DNA of 64,000 nt from an uncultured Clostridium sp. (GCA_947427205.1 CANEHB010000006.1:16118-80117), one strand, 5' to 3'; shown: positions 37,974 to 49,579, counted from the first letter of the stretch. Numbers and translations: made by a program. Notes: a model not told the origin generated them from the sequence alone.

Positions 37974-38624
37974 CTATTTTTTAATTGTTAAATTAACTGA
38001 TTTTTCTGTTTCTGTATATGAATCATATACTGTTATTGTTACTTTTCCAGGTGCAACACCAGTTACAATTCCATTTGAATTTACTGTTGCAATTTCTTCA
38101 TCACTAGATGTATATGTTAAAGTATCTGTACTTGCACTTGCAGGTGTAATTTGTAACTTCATTTGTAAATCTTTTCCAACTCTTACTACACTATTTGTAG
38201 TTGTAAATTTCATTGTTTTAATTGGAGTTATTACTTTTACATCTGCTTTTCCCTCTAAACCATCATACTTTGCTGTTATAGTTGCTTTACCATCTGAAAC
38301 AGCAACTAATTCATTGTCTTTATTTAACTTAACAATATCTGTATCTGATGATTCAAACTCTACGCCATTTGTAACTTCTTCACCATCTTTATAAGCTGTT
38401 ACCTTAGATGTTTCCTTTTTATTTGCAGAAGATAAATACTCCTTCTCAATTTCAATTGTTAGTTTTGGAAGTATTGCTTCTGATGCTTTTTTGTCATCTA
38501 CAGCTTCTATCGATACTAATGCTATATTTCCTATATGTCCTTTATTTAAAACTAATACTAACGCTATAATTGCAAGTATTATAAAAACTATTATTGATAT
38601 CACTAAAGCTCTTCTACTCTTCAT
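37974..38624 (-). CDS. membrane-anchored protein with BIG2 (bacterial Ig-like) domains
   Basis: 216 residues. N-terminal anchor helix (ALVISIIVFIILAIIALVLVL), then two Ig-like repeats of BIG2 type. The second is clear: VRVGKDLQMKLQITPASAST, YTSSDEEIATVNSNGIVTGV, PGKVTITVYDSYT. The first ends SDTDIVKLNKDNELVAVSDG, KATITAKYDG. Extracellular, probably an adhesion or spacer module. ATG with AAAGGAG. Single-gene unit with its own promoter and terminator. Confidence 0.88.
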   Translation of the reverse strand: MKSRRALVISIIVFIILAIIALVLVLNKGHIGNIALVSIEAVDDKKASEAILPKLTIEIEKEYLSSANKKETSKVTAYKDGEEVTNGVEFESSDTDIVKLNKDNELVAVSDGKATITAKYDGLEGKADVKVITPIKTMKFTTTNSVVRVGKDLQMKLQITPASASTDTLTYTSSDEEIATVNSNGIVTGVAPGKVTITVYDSYTETEKSVNLTIKK

Positions 38625-38661
38625 TTGAATTCTCCTTTTACTACTCTTTTTTAATGCTATT

Positions 38662-38690
38662 ATTATATACTATCTTATATTTTAAATCAA
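38662..38690 (-). promoter_or_regulatory. promoter of the BIG2 gene
   Basis: Minus strand TTGATT (38690-38685), 17 bases, TATAAT (38667-38662). Confidence 0.75.
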
Positions 38691-38764
38691 TAGCTGATAA
38701 ATACTTTTAAAAACACTTTCAAAAATCATATAGTTCTTTATTAATTAGTAAAAACTTCATTTCA

Positions 38765-40429
38765 CTAATTAATAACAATTACTGGAACTTCCATTTCTTC
38801 AGCAGATAGCCCACAATGTGTTGATTTTTTTACTGGTTTTCCATCTGCTAAAAGAGTTTCTATTTTAATAATACTACTAGATATTGAAAGTGCTACATAA
38901 TTTCCTAAAAATTCATCTATTTTTGGATGTTTAGTACCAAATCCCAAAAAGTTTTTATCTAAAAATTCTTTTCTACTCATTAATAAAAATTCATCTTTAA
39001 ATATGTTATTAAATCTTTCTTCAAATGTCTTTTCCATTCCCTCTTTTACGCAGAAACTAACAAATCTTGATTCTAATGAAATTGGCATAAATAAACATTC
39101 ATGTATCTCTGGATAATCAAACAATGAATATGCTTTTTCAATATCTTTATGTCCATGATCTGCTGAAATAATTACTATGGTGTCATCTGATAAGTTTTTA
39201 CACATTTTCTCTATTTTTGCTTCTGTATTTTTTACAAAATCTCGTACTTCTTCTGATTTTGTTCCAAATTTATGTAATAATCCGTCTGGATTTTCTGAAT
39301 ACGCAAAAATAAATTTTTCGCCTGAAAGCTCGCATAAATTTTCTATATGTTCTATCATTTCATCAGTATTATCAGCAATTAATGTTCTTTTGAATCTTCT
39401 ACTTGGATAAAGTGGTGTTATTTCATAAGCTTTTACAGCTTTAGATGCCTCTTCTATTTGCTCAAAAACTGATTTGTAATTTACTATTGTATCAAAAACA
39501 TTTATTTTAGCACTAGAAATATCTTCTCTTAAATAAGATTCTTGATGTGATAACATATCTATTGCTCTTCCATATTCTTTAAAATATTGTGACCAAGCAA
39601 TCCATCCAGTTTCATATGGTGACTTTCCAGAATAATATGTTGTAAGTGCTGCTGTAGTAGTTGATGGATAAACTGATGTTACACAATCAATTTTATTTTT
39701 AGAAAAATAAGAATCTGGAGATATGTCTTCTAAAATAAGCTCTCCTAGCCCATCTAAAACTATAAATACAACATTTTTATATCTTTTTTCTAATTTCTTA
39801 TCCAAACTTTCTAGAGAATTATGATTTGTTTTTACATTATAATACTTTAAAATTGATGTTATTGTATTTAATATTGAGTGATTATAATCTGGATATATAA
39901 TCTCATTTATTCTTCTAAAATTAGACCATTTCTCTACTCCTGCTTTTACTTCTTCTGCTACTTCATCTATATCCATTTTAGAAATATCTTTAATAACATT
40001 ATCTATCAGTTTAGTGCTTAATACTTTCAATTCACCTTCTTTATAATATATCATATCTTTTATTTTTTCTGGTAATACTAAGTTATACTTCTCTATTAAT
40101 GGTTTATTCAAAACATCATAATCATTATACATATCATAGTTATTATAAATATCTTTTGAATTCCATGATAAATAATGATTATAAAATAAATAATCTGTTA
40201 ATAAATGTAAAAAATATCCCCTATTAAAACTATTATCTATATTCTTATCTTGCAAAAATTCATATAAATTTGCATCATTACTAATCTCTCCATAATGTGT
40301 TTCCGATTTATCCTTTACACTGTCTGGATATATAACTCCTTCTATAAATTCATTATAATCTTCTTTATTATCTTTATGATTTCGTAAGTATTCTTCTGCA
40401 ACTGCTAAATGTATAACATATCCTGCCAT
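38765..40429 (-). CDS. fusion: zinc-dependent phospholipase C-like domain plus type I phosphodiesterase/alkaline phosphatase domain
   Basis: 554 residues with no signal peptide. Residues 1 to about 200 resemble the zinc-dependent phospholipase C fold: GYVIHLAVAEEYL, FIEGVIYPD, Tyr/His after DKSETHYGE, and FLHLLTDYLFYNHY. Residues about 215-554 are a type I phosphodiesterase/nucleotide pyrophosphatase-like domain: VVFIVLDGLGE (metal Asp), SVYPSTTTAALTTYYSG (nucleophile Thr region), ENPDGLLHKFG, VIISADHGHKD and GTKHPKIDEF (metal Asp and His). The substrate is likely a phosphodiester, but cannot be named. Cytoplasmic by sequence. ATG with GAAAGG. Confidence 0.75.
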   Translation of the reverse strand: MAGYVIHLAVAEEYLRNHKDNKEDYNEFIEGVIYPDSVKDKSETHYGEISNDANLYEFLQDKNIDNSFNRGYFLHLLTDYLFYNHYLSWNSKDIYNNYDMYNDYDVLNKPLIEKYNLVLPEKIKDMIYYKEGELKVLSTKLIDNVIKDISKMDIDEVAEEVKAGVEKWSNFRRINEIIYPDYNHSILNTITSILKYYNVKTNHNSLESLDKKLEKRYKNVVFIVLDGLGELILEDISPDSYFSKNKIDCVTSVYPSTTTAALTTYYSGKSPYETGWIAWSQYFKEYGRAIDMLSHQESYLREDISSAKINVFDTIVNYKSVFEQIEEASKAVKAYEITPLYPSRRFKRTLIADNTDEMIEHIENLCELSGEKFIFAYSENPDGLLHKFGTKSEEVRDFVKNTEAKIEKMCKNLSDDTIVIISADHGHKDIEKAYSLFDYPEIHECLFMPISLESRFVSFCVKEGMEKTFEERFNNIFKDEFLLMSRKEFLDKNFLGFGTKHPKIDEFLGNYVALSISSSIIKIETLLADGKPVKKSTHCGLSAEEMEVPVIVIN

Positions 40430-40515
40430 ATATTTTTCCTTTCAAATTATTCTTCACTCTTGTTCATATCTATAATTTTATGTTCTATCATATAAGTTTA
40501 TAATATAATTTCAAA

Positions 40516-40545
40516 AGGTCTTATACAAAATAAAGTATAAGACCT
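40516..40545 (-). terminator. terminator of rpoBC
   Basis: A perfect 11-bp stem AGGTCTTATAC/GTATAAGACCT (40516-40526 with 40535-40545), 7 bases after the rpoC stop. The sequence beyond it is A/T-rich. Confidence 0.85.
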
Positions 40546-40551
40546 AATGTT

Positions 40552-43500
40552 TTATTTATTTTCTTCTTGTTTTACTTCTTCTGAAGCTTCTGGTATAACC
40601 ATATCTTCTACAGTTTGCTCTACTTCAGTATTTATTTTTATATCTTGATAACGTCTTAAACCTGTTCCTGTTGGAATTAATTTACCAATTATAACATTTT
40701 CTTTTAATCCCATTAAGTTATCAACTTTACCTTTGATAGCTGCTTCTGTTAATACTTTGGTTGTCTCTTGGAATGAAGCTGCTGATAAGAAGCTTTCTGT
40801 TGCAAGAGAAGCTTTTGTTATTCCAAGTAATACTCTCTTATATGTTGCTGGTTTCTTTCCTTCAGCTATTAATTCTTCATTTCTAAATTCAACTTCAAGT
40901 AAGTCAACAAGTGATGCTGTATAGAATTCAGAATCTCCTGGATCCTCAATTCTAACCTTTTTAAGCATTTGTCTTGCTATAACTTCAATATGTTTATCAT
41001 TGATATCAACACCTTGATTTCTATAAACTTTTTGAACTTCAGAAATAATATATGTGTAAACACCTTCAACACCTTTAACTGCAAGTAAATCTCCTGGATT
41101 TATAGAACCTTCTGTAATAGGATCTCCTGCTTTAATTTCATCTCCATCTTTAACTTTTAATTTTGAACCAAAGCTAATTGTATATGTTTTACTATTATCT
41201 TTGCTTGTAACAATAACTTCTTTTCTCTTCTTCTCGTCATTAATTTTAACTGTACCATCTATTTCAGTTATTATAGCTAATCCTTTTGGATTTCTAGCTT
41301 CAAATAACTCTTCAACCCTAGGAAGACCTTGTGTGATATCTCCTCCAGCGACACCTCCTGTATGGAAAGTTCTCATTGTAAGCTGTGTACCAGGCTCACC
41401 AATTGATTGCGCTGCAATAATACCTACTGATTCTCCTTCATTTACTCTTTCACGAGTTGCTAGACCCATACCATAACATTTAGCACAAGCACCATGTCTT
41501 GCTCTACATTCTAATATAGAACGAACAGTTACTTTTGTAATTCCTGCTTTAACTATTTTATTTGCTATAGCATCTGTTATCATAGTATTGTTATCTGCTA
41601 TTACTTCTCCTGATTCAGGATTTTTAATATCTTCTACTGGATATCTACCAACTAATCTTTCTTGTAATGGTTCAATTATTTGATTTCCATCCTTAATGTC
41701 TTCTACTACAATTCCTTTTGTTGATCCACAATCTTGTTCTCTTATGATTATATCTTGTGAAACGTCAACTAATCTTCTTGTTAAGTATCCAGAGTCAGCT
41801 GTTCTTAATGCTGTATCTGTTAAACCTTTTCTAGCACCATGGGCTGAAATGAAATATTCTAGTGAATCAAGTCCCTCACGGAAACAAGATTTAACTGGAA
41901 TTTCAACTGCTTTACCAGATGTATTAGCCATAAGTCCACGCATACCAGCAATTTGTCTTAACTGATTCATGTTACCACGGGCTCCAGATTGCGCCATCAT
42001 GTATATTGGGTTTAATTCATTAAAATTGTTCTTCATTGCTTCTGTAACGTCATCTGTCGCTTTTTCCCAAATTTTGATGATTGCATTATATCTTTCAACA
42101 TCTGTAATCATACCACGTTGATATTGTCTAAATATGTTAGAAACATCTTCATCTGCTTTTTCTAATATATCTTTTTTTGCTTCAGGAACGGCAACATCGG
42201 CAACAGAAACTGTTATAGCTCCTTTTGTTGAATATTTATAACCTGTAGCTTTAATATAATCTAAAACTTCAGCAGTTTTTGATAATCCATGTACATTTAT
42301 ACAATTTGCAACTATTTTTCCTAAATTCTTTTTGATTACAGGAAAATCAATCTCTAAATCTAATTCTCTTTCTGGATCTGTTCTATCAACAAATCCTAAA
42401 TCTTGTGGTATTCCTTGATTATAAATTAATCTACCAACTGTTGTTTCTATTGTCTTATGTCTTTCTTCTCCGTTTTCATCTATTTTACTTCTTCTTACTT
42501 TAATTTTGCAATGTAATCCAACATCACCATTTTGATAAGCCATCATAGCCTCATCTTCATCTTTAAAGTATAGTCCTTCACCTTTTTCACCATCAATTTG
42601 AACAGTTAAATAGTATGCACCTAAAATCATATCTTGTGTAGGTACTGTAACTGGTTTACCATCTTGTGGTTTAAGTAAGTTATTAGTTGAAAGCATTAAA
42701 TATCTAGCTTCACTAATTGCTTCAGGTGTTAAAGGCACGTGAACAGCCATCTGGTCACCATCAAAGTCAGCATTGAATGCTGTACAAACTAATGGATGAA
42801 GTTTAATTGCTCTACCTTCAACAAGTATTGGTTGGAATGCTTGAATACCTAATCTGTGTAATGTAGGAGCACGGTTTAACATTACTGGATGGTCTTGAAT
42901 AACCTCTTCTAATATATCCCATACTTCTGGTCTTAGTTTTTCAACCATTCTTTTTGCATTTTTTATGTTATGTGCAATTCCTCTACCAACTAATTCTTTC
43001 ATAACAAATGGTTTGAAAAGTTCAACTGCCATTTCTTTTGGAAGACCACATTGATAAATTTTAAGTTCTGGACCAACAACAATAACTGAACGTCCAGAGT
43101 AGTCAACCCTTTTTCCTAAAAGGTTTTGACGGAATCTACCTTGTTTTCCTTTTAACATGTCTGATAATGATTTTAAAGGTCTATTTCCAGCACCTGTAAC
43201 AGGTCTTCCTCTTCTACCATTATCTATTAAAGCATCTACTGATTCTTGAAGCATTCTTTTTTCATTTCTTACAATAATTTCTGGTGCTCCAAGCTCTAAT
43301 AATCTTTTTAATCTGTTATTTCTATTTATAACTCTTCTATATAAATCGTTTAAGTCTGATGTAGCAAATCTACCACCATCTAATTGAACCATAGGTCTTA
43401 ATTCTGGTGGTATAACTGGAATAACACTCATTATCATCCATTCTGGTTTGTTCTCAGAAACTCTAAATGATTCTACAGTATCTAATCTTTTTATTATTTT

Positions 43501-44115
43501 TGCTTTCTTTTGCTCACTAGCTTTTGCAAGTTCTTTCTTCAATTGTACTGATAATTTATCAATATCTACTTCTGCTAATAATTTTTTTATAGCTTCTGCA
43601 CCCATTTCAGCTTTAAAAGAACCTCTACCGTATTTTTCTTCAGCTTCAACATATTCTTTCTCTGTTAAAACTTGACATTTTAATAATCCTGATGTTCCTT
43701 TATCTGTAACTATATATGATGCAAAATAAATAACTTTTTCTAAACTTCTAGGAGATATATCAAGTAATAATCCTATTCTGCTTGGAATTCCTTTAAAATA
43801 CCAAATATGTGCAATTGGTGCAGCAAGTTCAATATGTCCCATTCTCTCTCTTCTTACTTTAGCTGTTGTTACTTCAACACCACATCTATCACAAACTATT
43901 CCTTTGTATCTTACTCTTTTATATTTTCCACAATGACATTCCCAATCTTTTGTTGGACCAAATATCTTTTCACAAAATAAACCATCTTTTTCTGGTTTTA
44001 AAGTTCTATAGTTAATTGTTTCTGGTTTTTTTACTTCACCATGAGACCATTCTCTTACTTTCTCATCTGAAGCTAATCCAATTTTTAACTTATTAAAAAC
44101 TTCTAATTCTTCCAC
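40552..44115 (-). CDS. rpoC: DNA-directed RNA polymerase subunit beta'
   Basis: 1,187 residues. Zinc-binding [20 protein letters not shown] (near 60-80), the catalytic [12 protein letters not shown] motif (near 450), bridge helix and trigger-loop region ([20 protein letters not shown]) and a second cysteine cluster ([13 protein letters not shown]). The C-terminus ends in an acidic tail. Full length for a Firmicute beta'. Transcribed after rpoB, separated by an unusually long 284-base gap. Confidence 0.98.
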   Translation of the reverse strand: MEELEVFNKLKIGLASDEKVREWSHGEVKKPETINYRTLKPEKDGLFCEKIFGPTKDWECHCGKYKRVRYKGIVCDRCGVEVTTAKVRRERMGHIELAAPIAHIWYFKGIPSRIGLLLDISPRSLEKVIYFASYIVTDKGTSGLLKCQVLTEKEYVEAEEKYGRGSFKAEMGAEAIKKLLAEVDIDKLSVQLKKELAKASEQKKAKIIKRLDTVESFRVSENKPEWMIMSVIPVIPPELRPMVQLDGGRFATSDLNDLYRRVINRNNRLKRLLELGAPEIIVRNEKRMLQESVDALIDNGRRGRPVTGAGNRPLKSLSDMLKGKQGRFRQNLLGKRVDYSGRSVIVVGPELKIYQCGLPKEMAVELFKPFVMKELVGRGIAHNIKNAKRMVEKLRPEVWDILEEVIQDHPVMLNRAPTLHRLGIQAFQPILVEGRAIKLHPLVCTAFNADFDGDQMAVHVPLTPEAISEARYLMLSTNNLLKPQDGKPVTVPTQDMILGAYYLTVQIDGEKGEGLYFKDEDEAMMAYQNGDVGLHCKIKVRRSKIDENGEERHKTIETTVGRLIYNQGIPQDLGFVDRTDPERELDLEIDFPVIKKNLGKIVANCINVHGLSKTAEVLDYIKATGYKYSTKGAITVSVADVAVPEAKKDILEKADEDVSNIFRQYQRGMITDVERYNAIIKIWEKATDDVTEAMKNNFNELNPIYMMAQSGARGNMNQLRQIAGMRGLMANTSGKAVEIPVKSCFREGLDSLEYFISAHGARKGLTDTALRTADSGYLTRRLVDVSQDIIIREQDCGSTKGIVVEDIKDGNQIIEPLQERLVGRYPVEDIKNPESGEVIADNNTMITDAIANKIVKAGITKVTVRSILECRARHGACAKCYGMGLATRERVNEGESVGIIAAQSIGEPGTQLTMRTFHTGGVAGGDITQGLPRVEELFEARNPKGLAIITEIDGTVKINDEKKRKEVIVTSKDNSKTYTISFGSKLKVKDGDEIKAGDPITEGSINPGDLLAVKGVEGVYTYIISEVQKVYRNQGVDINDKHIEVIARQMLKKVRIEDPGDSEFYTASLVDLLEVEFRNEELIAEGKKPATYKRVLLGITKASLATESFLSAASFQETTKVLTEAAIKGKVDNLMGLKENVIIGKLIPTGTGLRRYQDIKINTEVEQTVEDMVIPEASEEVKQEENK

Positions 44116-44399
44116 TTTTAAAGTAGCCCCCTTATTTTATTACTTTTATAGGTAGCAAATAATTCTATTTACCAATCTTTAAATATATTTTAAATCATAC
44201 ACCGCTGAACAATTTTTACTGAGGTTTAAAATATTTTAAAGATATATATTTAATTTATTTATAAAAACATTTCTAATATATATTTTTAATTTATTTACTA
44301 TCTTTAAGATTATATATTTTAATATTAACAGATTACTAAGAATTCGTAATTATTAAAATATACATCTTAAAGACATTTAATATTTTAAATATATATAAA
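44116..44399. other. long AT-rich gap between rpoB and rpoC
   Basis: 284 bases containing almost only A and T, with repeated TTTAATTTATTTA-like words and TATCTTTAA segments. No ORF, no strong hairpin and no clear promoter. rpoB and rpoC are usually separated by only tens of bases. Confidence 0.5.
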
Positions 44400-47300
44400 T
44401 TATTCATCTTCATTATCTAAAGAATCAAGATCCTTAAATATCTTATCATCTGGTAAATCTTCTTCATCTAATATGTTAGTAAAGAATTCATCATCTTCTT
44501 CTAAATCATCTTCTTGATCTTCTAATTCTTCATCACTAACTTCGTTTAGATTATCTTCTTCAAGTTCACTTTCATCAATTCTTTCTTCTACTCCATCTAA
44601 TCCTTCTTCAGTATGTTCTTTTATTTCAATTTCTTCGTCAGTTTCACTATAAAGTTTTACATCTAAACCTAAAGATTGAAGTTCTTTAATTAATACTTTA
44701 AAGCTTTCTGGAATTCCTGGCTCTGGTATATTTTCACCTTTAACAATAGCTTCATAAGTTTTTACCCTACCTACAACATCATCTGATTTAACAGTTAAGA
44801 TTTCTTGTAGAGTATATGCAGCACCATAAGCTTCCAATGCCCAAACTTCCATCTCTCCAAATCTTTGTCCACCAAATTGAGCTTTACCTCCAAGTGGTTG
44901 TTGAGTAACAAGTGAGTATGGTCCTGTTGAACGAGCATGTATTTTATCATCAACTAAGTGGTGAAGTTTTAACATATACATTACACCAACTGTAATTGGT
45001 TGATCAAATGGCTCTCCTGTTCTTCCATCATAAAGAATTGTTTTACCATTTGTTTCAAGTCCTGCTGTTTCAAGCATAGCTTCAATATCTTCTTCTGTTG
45101 CACCATCAAATACTGGTGTAGCCATTTTCCATCCTAACATTCTTGCAGCAGCACCTAAGTGAACTTCAAGCACCTGTCCTAAGTTCATACGAGAAGGTAC
45201 ACCAAGTGGGTTTAAAACAACATCTACTGGTGTTCCATCTGGTAAGAATGGCATATCTTCTTCTGGTAATATTCTTGAGATAACACCTTTATTACCATGA
45301 CGTCCAGCCATTTTATCTCCAACAGATATTTTTCTTTTTTGTGCTATATAAATTCTAATTACTTGATTTACACCTGGAGCTAATTCATCTGAATTCTCTC
45401 TTGTAAATACTTTAACATCAACTATTGTTCCTGCTTCTCCATGAGGTACTCTTAAAGATGTATCTCTAACTTCTCTAGCTTTTTCACCAAAGATAGCTCT
45501 TAATAATCTTTCTTCAGCTGTTAATTCTGTTTCTCCTTTTGGAGTAACTTTACCAACTAATATATCTCCTGGTTTAACTTCAGCACCAATTCTGATAATA
45601 CCATTATCATCTAAGTCACGAAGGGAATCTTCACCAACATTTGGTATATCCCTTGTAATTTCTTCTGGTCCTAATTTTGTATCACGACATTCGCAATCAT
45701 AATCTTCTATATGCATTGATGTTAATACATCTTCTTTTACTAATCTTTCATTTAAAAGAATAGCATCCTCATAGTTATAACCTTCCCAAGTAGTGAAAGC
45801 AATTAGTAAGTTTTTACCTAATGCCATTTCTCCGTTTTGTGTAGCTGGTCCATCAGCTATAACATCTCCACGTTTAATAACTTCTCCTTCTTTTACTATT
45901 GGTCTTTGGTTAATACATGTACTACCATTTGTTCTCTTGAATTTTCTTAAAGTATATGTTCTTTTTTGTCCTAATTCATTTTTAATAACAATTTTATCTC
46001 CTTCAACAGTTTCAACAACACCATTTTCTTCTGCTAAAATCATAACTCCTGAATCTTTAGCAGCTTTATATTCGATTCCTGTTCCAACCATTGGAGAATC
46101 TGTTATCATTAAAGGAACTGCTTGACGTTGCATGTTTGATCCCATAAGTGCACGGTTAGCATCATCATGCTCTAAGAAAGGTATCATTGCAGCACCAACT
46201 GAAACTAATTGCTTTGGAGAAACATCTATGTAGTCAACTTGTGATTTAGCAATTTCTTTAATTTCAGCACGATCTCTAACTCTAACTCTTTTATTTACTA
46301 AGCAATTATTTTCATCAAGTGGTTCTGATGCTTGACAGATAATATATTGGTCTTCTTCATCAGCTGTCATATATGTTACTTCATCAGTTACTCTGCAAGT
46401 TTCTTTATCTATTTTTCTATATGGTGTTTCAATAAATCCATATTCATTTATTATAGCAAATGTTGAAAGTGCAGATATAAGTCCAATGTTTGGTCCTTCT
46501 GGAGATTCAATTGGACATAATCTTCCATAGTGAGTATAGTGAATATCACGAACCTCGAATCCAGCTCTTTCTCTTGATAAACCACCTGGTCCTAAAGCTG
46601 ATATTCTTCTTTTATGTGTTAATTCTGATAATGGATTTGTTTGATCCATAAATTGTGATAATTGAGAACTTCCAAAGAATTCTCTAATTGATGATGTTAT
46701 TGGTTTTGTGTTAATTAATGTTTGTGGTGTTACAACATCTAAATCTTGAATTGTCATTCTTTCACGAACAACTCTTTCAAGTCTTGTTAAACCAATTCTA
46801 AATTGATTTTGTAATAACTCTCCAACACATCTAATACGTCTATTTCCTAAATGGTCAATATCATCTACAAATCCTAATCTTGGCTTTGCTGGATCTGATA
46901 TATGAACATTATACTCTAAGTTTAATAAGTAGTTTACAGAAGCTAATATATCTTCTGTAACAATATGCTTAGGTATTAATTCTTCTATTCTATCTTCTAT
47001 TTCTTTTCTTAATGCTTTTTCATTTTTTGCTGTTTCTAAAATGTTTTGTAAAATTCCATAGTTAACATCAACTTTGATTTTTAATTCATCAGCAATTTTA
47101 GGGTCAACAAAAGCTCTAATATCAACTGTTCCGTTTCCTATAACTTTTGCTTTCTTTCCTTCAATATTTACATATACAATATTTATTCCTGAATCTTGAA
47201 TTTGCTTAGCTACTTCTCTTGAAATAACTTCATCTTTTTCTACTAAAACTTCTCCTGTTTCAGGATTTACTATTGTATCAAATGCAATATGATTTGCTAT

Positions 47301-48161
47301 TCTTGATGCTAAACTTAATTTTTTATTATATTTATATCTACCAACTTTTGATAAATCATAACGTCTGCTATCAAAAAATAATCCATCAAATAAATTTCTA
47401 GCAGCATCAACTGTTGGAAGTTCGCCTGGTCTTAATTTTTTGTAGATTTCTATTAAAGCTTCATCAGCTGTTTTAACTGGATCTTTAGCAATAGTTGCTA
47501 AAATTTTATCATCTTCTCCAAAGAAATCTATAATCTTTTCATCTGTATCTAATCCTATTGCTCTTAAAAGTGATGTAACTGGTAATTTTCTTGTTCTATC
47601 AATTCTTACCCAAAATACATCATTGCTATCTGTTTCATATTCAATCCATGCGCCTCTTATTGGCATAACAGTAGCAGTATATAATTTTTTACCTGCTTTA
47701 TCATAAGTAGAATCATAATAACATCCTGGAGAACGTACTAACTGACTTACTACAACTCTCTCTGCACCATTTATAACAAATGTTCCACTATCTGTCATAA
47801 GTGGGAAATCTCCTAGGTATATTTCTTGTTCTTTAATTTCTCCTGTTTCACGATTAATTAATCTTACTTTTACATGTAATCTAGTAGAATAAGTAGCGTC
47901 TCTTTCTTTTGATTCTTCTAATGAATATTTTGTTTTTTCTTCCATGTAATAATCAAAAAATTCTAAAACTAAATTTCCTGAATAATCAATTATAGGTGAA
48001 ATATCTTTTAATACTTCTCCTAATCCCTCTTTTATGAACCAGTCATAAGAGTCTTTTTGAACTTTTAATAAATTAGGAATCTCAACGAAATCACCAATTT
48101 TAGAAAAAGTTTTACGTACACTTTTCTCATGTACAATGTCTTTTACTTTTATTTTTCCCAA
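44400..48161 (-). CDS. rpoB: DNA-directed RNA polymerase subunit beta
   Basis: 1,253 residues. It has the rifampicin-region block [20 protein letters not shown] followed by [20 protein letters not shown], the [10 protein letters not shown] motif and the C-terminal [21 protein letters not shown] long acidic tail (about 1,195-1,253, mostly Asp/Glu) extends beyond the conserved end. Start is TTG, 9 bases after AAGGTGG, with no alternative Met nearby. Rifampicin-pocket residues look wild type. First gene of rpoB-rpoC; rplJL is not upstream. Confidence 0.98.
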   Translation of the reverse strand: MGKIKVKDIVHEKSVRKTFSKIGDFVEIPNLLKVQKDSYDWFIKEGLGEVLKDISPIIDYSGNLVLEFFDYYMEEKTKYSLEESKERDATYSTRLHVKVRLINRETGEIKEQEIYLGDFPLMTDSGTFVINGAERVVVSQLVRSPGCYYDSTYDKAGKKLYTATVMPIRGAWIEYETDSNDVFWVRIDRTRKLPVTSLLRAIGLDTDEKIIDFFGEDDKILATIAKDPVKTADEALIEIYKKLRPGELPTVDAARNLFDGLFFDSRRYDLSKVGRYKYNKKLSLASRIANHIAFDTIVNPETGEVLVEKDEVISREVAKQIQDSGINIVYVNIEGKKAKVIGNGTVDIRAFVDPKIADELKIKVDVNYGILQNILETAKNEKALRKEIEDRIEELIPKHIVTEDILASVNYLLNLEYNVHISDPAKPRLGFVDDIDHLGNRRIRCVGELLQNQFRIGLTRLERVVRERMTIQDLDVVTPQTLINTKPITSSIREFFGSSQLSQFMDQTNPLSELTHKRRISALGPGGLSRERAGFEVRDIHYTHYGRLCPIESPEGPNIGLISALSTFAIINEYGFIETPYRKIDKETCRVTDEVTYMTADEEDQYIICQASEPLDENNCLVNKRVRVRDRAEIKEIAKSQVDYIDVSPKQLVSVGAAMIPFLEHDDANRALMGSNMQRQAVPLMITDSPMVGTGIEYKAAKDSGVMILAEENGVVETVEGDKIVIKNELGQKRTYTLRKFKRTNGSTCINQRPIVKEGEVIKRGDVIADGPATQNGEMALGKNLLIAFTTWEGYNYEDAILLNERLVKEDVLTSMHIEDYDCECRDTKLGPEEITRDIPNVGEDSLRDLDDNGIIRIGAEVKPGDILVGKVTPKGETELTAEERLLRAIFGEKAREVRDTSLRVPHGEAGTIVDVKVFTRENSDELAPGVNQVIRIYIAQKRKISVGDKMAGRHGNKGVISRILPEEDMPFLPDGTPVDVVLNPLGVPSRMNLGQVLEVHLGAAARMLGWKMATPVFDGATEEDIEAMLETAGLETNGKTILYDGRTGEPFDQPITVGVMYMLKLHHLVDDKIHARSTGPYSLVTQQPLGGKAQFGGQRFGEMEVWALEAYGAAYTLQEILTVKSDDVVGRVKTYEAIVKGENIPEPGIPESFKVLIKELQSLGLDVKLYSETDEEIEIKEHTEEGLDGVEERIDESELEEDNLNEVSDEELEDQEDDLEEDDEFFTNILDEEDLPDDKIFKDLDSLDNEDE

Positions 48162-48211
48162 AATAAAATACCACCTTATCTATAAATTTAGCAGGTATGT
48201 GTATTTATTTA

Positions 48212-48317
48212 TCTAATAGGTCCCTCTTGCAATAAAAAATTGTTATTTTCAAAATTTCCCCCTGCCAAAAAGCAAATTTTAAAAATAGTTCCTTTTTATT
48301 CAATTCCTCCTATTAGA
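48212..48317 (-). ncRNA. structured leader RNA of rpoB
   Basis: A perfect 9-bp long-range stem (48212-48220 with 48309-48317, TCTAATAGG and its complement) closes a 106-nt domain inside the roughly 173-nt rpoB leader. Inner pairings are visible: AAAATTT with AAATTTT, and CAAT with ATTG around a T-run. It sits between the promoter and the rpoB start, where an autoregulatory element would be. A candidate only; I do not recognise a known family. Confidence 0.45.
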
Positions 48318-48340
48318 ACATTTTATAAAATTACTACAAT

Positions 48341-48369
48341 ATTATATATTTTTTTATATCTTAAGTCAA
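48341..48369 (-). promoter_or_regulatory. promoter of rpoBC
   Basis: Minus strand TTGACT (48369-48364), 17 bases, TATAAT (48346-48341). Confidence 0.85.
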
Positions 48370-48529
48370 GCTATTTTTTAAATTTTTCTTAGGGAAATAA
48401 GACTTTTAAATGTAATATACTTGATTTTTAATTTAAAATCATTTATATTATTATTGAAAGTTATCAAAGCTTTTCTATTTATAGAAATTACATAACATAT
48501 CGAATAGCATTTATTATTAAGGAGTTTAT
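48370..48529. other. divergent spacer between rpoB and the next gene
   Basis: 160 bases of A/T-rich sequence with no ORF. The plus-strand gene has an AAGGAG site at 48520-48525; its promoter is not evident. Confidence 0.4.
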
Positions 48530-49129
48530 ATGGAAGATAATTTCGAAACAAGTAAAAAATTAAATTTAAAAAAAGTTTTTATAGCCATAATTATTGCTTT
48601 ATTTTTGTTAGTGATTATAATAGAACTAATCGCAAATTCTTTTAAAAATTCACATACTGAAAAAAGTAATAATAGTAATCCAAATTCTATATTTATGGAT
48701 AATGATGAAACTATAAGTCTAAATCTTTCTAAAAAATATGAATTATCACAGTATGTACCAAAGCAAAATTATCTTTTAGAATTAAGATCGCAAAATAATC
48801 TAAATATCTTTGTTTCAAAAAAGGAACTAATAGAAAATCGTAGCTTAAATGACGTTATTTCTGCTGATAGAAGACAATATATTGAAAATTTTAGTGCTTA
48901 TTCTAATTTATCAGATATAAATGAAATATCAACTACCGAAGAAGCTCCAGGATATACATATAGCTTTCATTATTTAGATAATAATACAAATCAAACTTTT
49001 TACTTACAAATAATTTGGATAGAAAGTCAAACTGGATACTATGTACTAGATATAGAATTTCCACTAGATGCACTTAATACATATTCTAATATAATAACAG
49101 AAGCAGCATCTTCATTTAGAATATACTAG
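48530..49129 (+). CDS. hypothetical membrane-anchored protein
   Basis: 199 residues. N-terminal helix (VFIAIIIALFLLVIIIELIA), an Asn/Ser linker, then an extracellular alpha/beta domain with YLLELRSQNNLNIFVSKKEL, an APGYTYSFHYL strand, TFYLQIIWIES and YYVLDIEFPLDA. The fold pattern recalls PsbP-like lipoproteins, but I cannot assign it. ATG with AAGGAG. Single gene with terminator. Confidence 0.7.
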   Translation: MEDNFETSKKLNLKKVFIAIIIALFLLVIIIELIANSFKNSHTEKSNNSNPNSIFMDNDETISLNLSKKYELSQYVPKQNYLLELRSQNNLNIFVSKKELIENRSLNDVISADRRQYIENFSAYSNLSDINEISTTEEAPGYTYSFHYLDNNTNQTFYLQIIWIESQTGYYVLDIEFPLDALNTYSNIITEAASSFRIY

Positions 49130-49153
49130 TATAATTAAATATAACTAAAAATA

Positions 49154-49184
49154 AAAATTACTATTTTATAATAGTAATTTTTTA
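49154..49184 (+). terminator. terminator of the 199-residue membrane protein gene
   Basis: An 11-bp stem (49154-49164 with 49171-49181) followed by T-rich sequence. Confidence 0.85.
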
Positions 49185-49259
49185 GTTTTTACTGCATATT
49201 ATAATTATATAAATACTTAAATTCCCCAGATTCATATTATAAAATATACTAAATTAATA

Positions 49260-49288
49260 TTGACTTTTATATATTTTTTTGTTATTAT
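49260..49288 (+). promoter_or_regulatory. promoter of tRNA-Gly/tRNA-Cys
   Basis: TTGACT (49260-49265), 17 bases, TATTAT (49283-49288), 18 bases before tRNA-Gly. Confidence 0.7.
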
Positions 49289-49306
49289 GGTTATGCTTTA
49301 ATTGAT

Positions 49307-49382
49307 GCGGGAATAGCTCAGTTGATAGAGCGTCGCCTTGCCAAGGCGAAGGTCGCGGGTTTGAGCCCCGTTTCCCGCTCCA
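49307..49382 (+). tRNA. tRNA-Gly (anticodon GCC)
   Basis: 76 nt with encoded CCA. Acceptor GCGGGAA/TTTCCCGC, D-loop AGCTCAGTTGATAGAGC, anticodon loop TTGCCAA giving GCC (Gly), T-arm CGCGGGTTTGAGCCCCG. It reads GGC and GGT, not GGA. Confidence 0.97.
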
Positions 49383-49405
49383 TTTTTTTATAGCAATTTA
49401 CATAT

Positions 49406-49421
49406 GGCGCCTTAGCCAAGT
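49406..49421 (+). pseudogene. tRNA-Cys 5' fragment
   Basis: Sixteen bases identical to the first 16 of the tRNA-Cys at 49490 (GGCGCCTTAGCCAAGT), then unrelated sequence with GAAGCAAAGCGAGC. A partial duplicate, not a working tRNA. Confidence 0.75.
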
Positions 49422-49489
49422 TGTTGAAGTTGTGCGAAGCAAAGCGAGCTACAAATTCAGTATACGAAAACTAAGCACATATAATAAAC

Positions 49490-49563
49490 GGCGCCTTAGC
49501 CAAGTGGTAAGGCACGAGTCTGCAAAACTCTGATCATCAGTTCGATCCTGATAGGCGCCTCCA
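49490..49563 (+). tRNA. tRNA-Cys (anticodon GCA)
   Basis: 74 nt with encoded CCA: acceptor GGCGCCT/AGGCGCC, anticodon loop CTGCAAA giving GCA (Cys), T-arm CATCAGTTCGATCCTGATA-like. Its 3' end is copied twice downstream, suggesting use as an attachment site. Confidence 0.96.
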
Positions 49564-49579
49564 AACAAAAGGCGAGAAA
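49550..49579 (+). repeat. tRNA-Cys 3'-end direct repeat, copy 1
   Basis: GATAGGCGCCTCCA (49550-49563) and the following CCAAACAAAAGGCGAGAAA recur, imperfectly, at 50091-50104 (13 of 14 bases) and 50917-50939 (20 of 23 bases of 49557-49579). This is the pattern of repeated integration at a tRNA 3' end. Confidence 0.65.
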
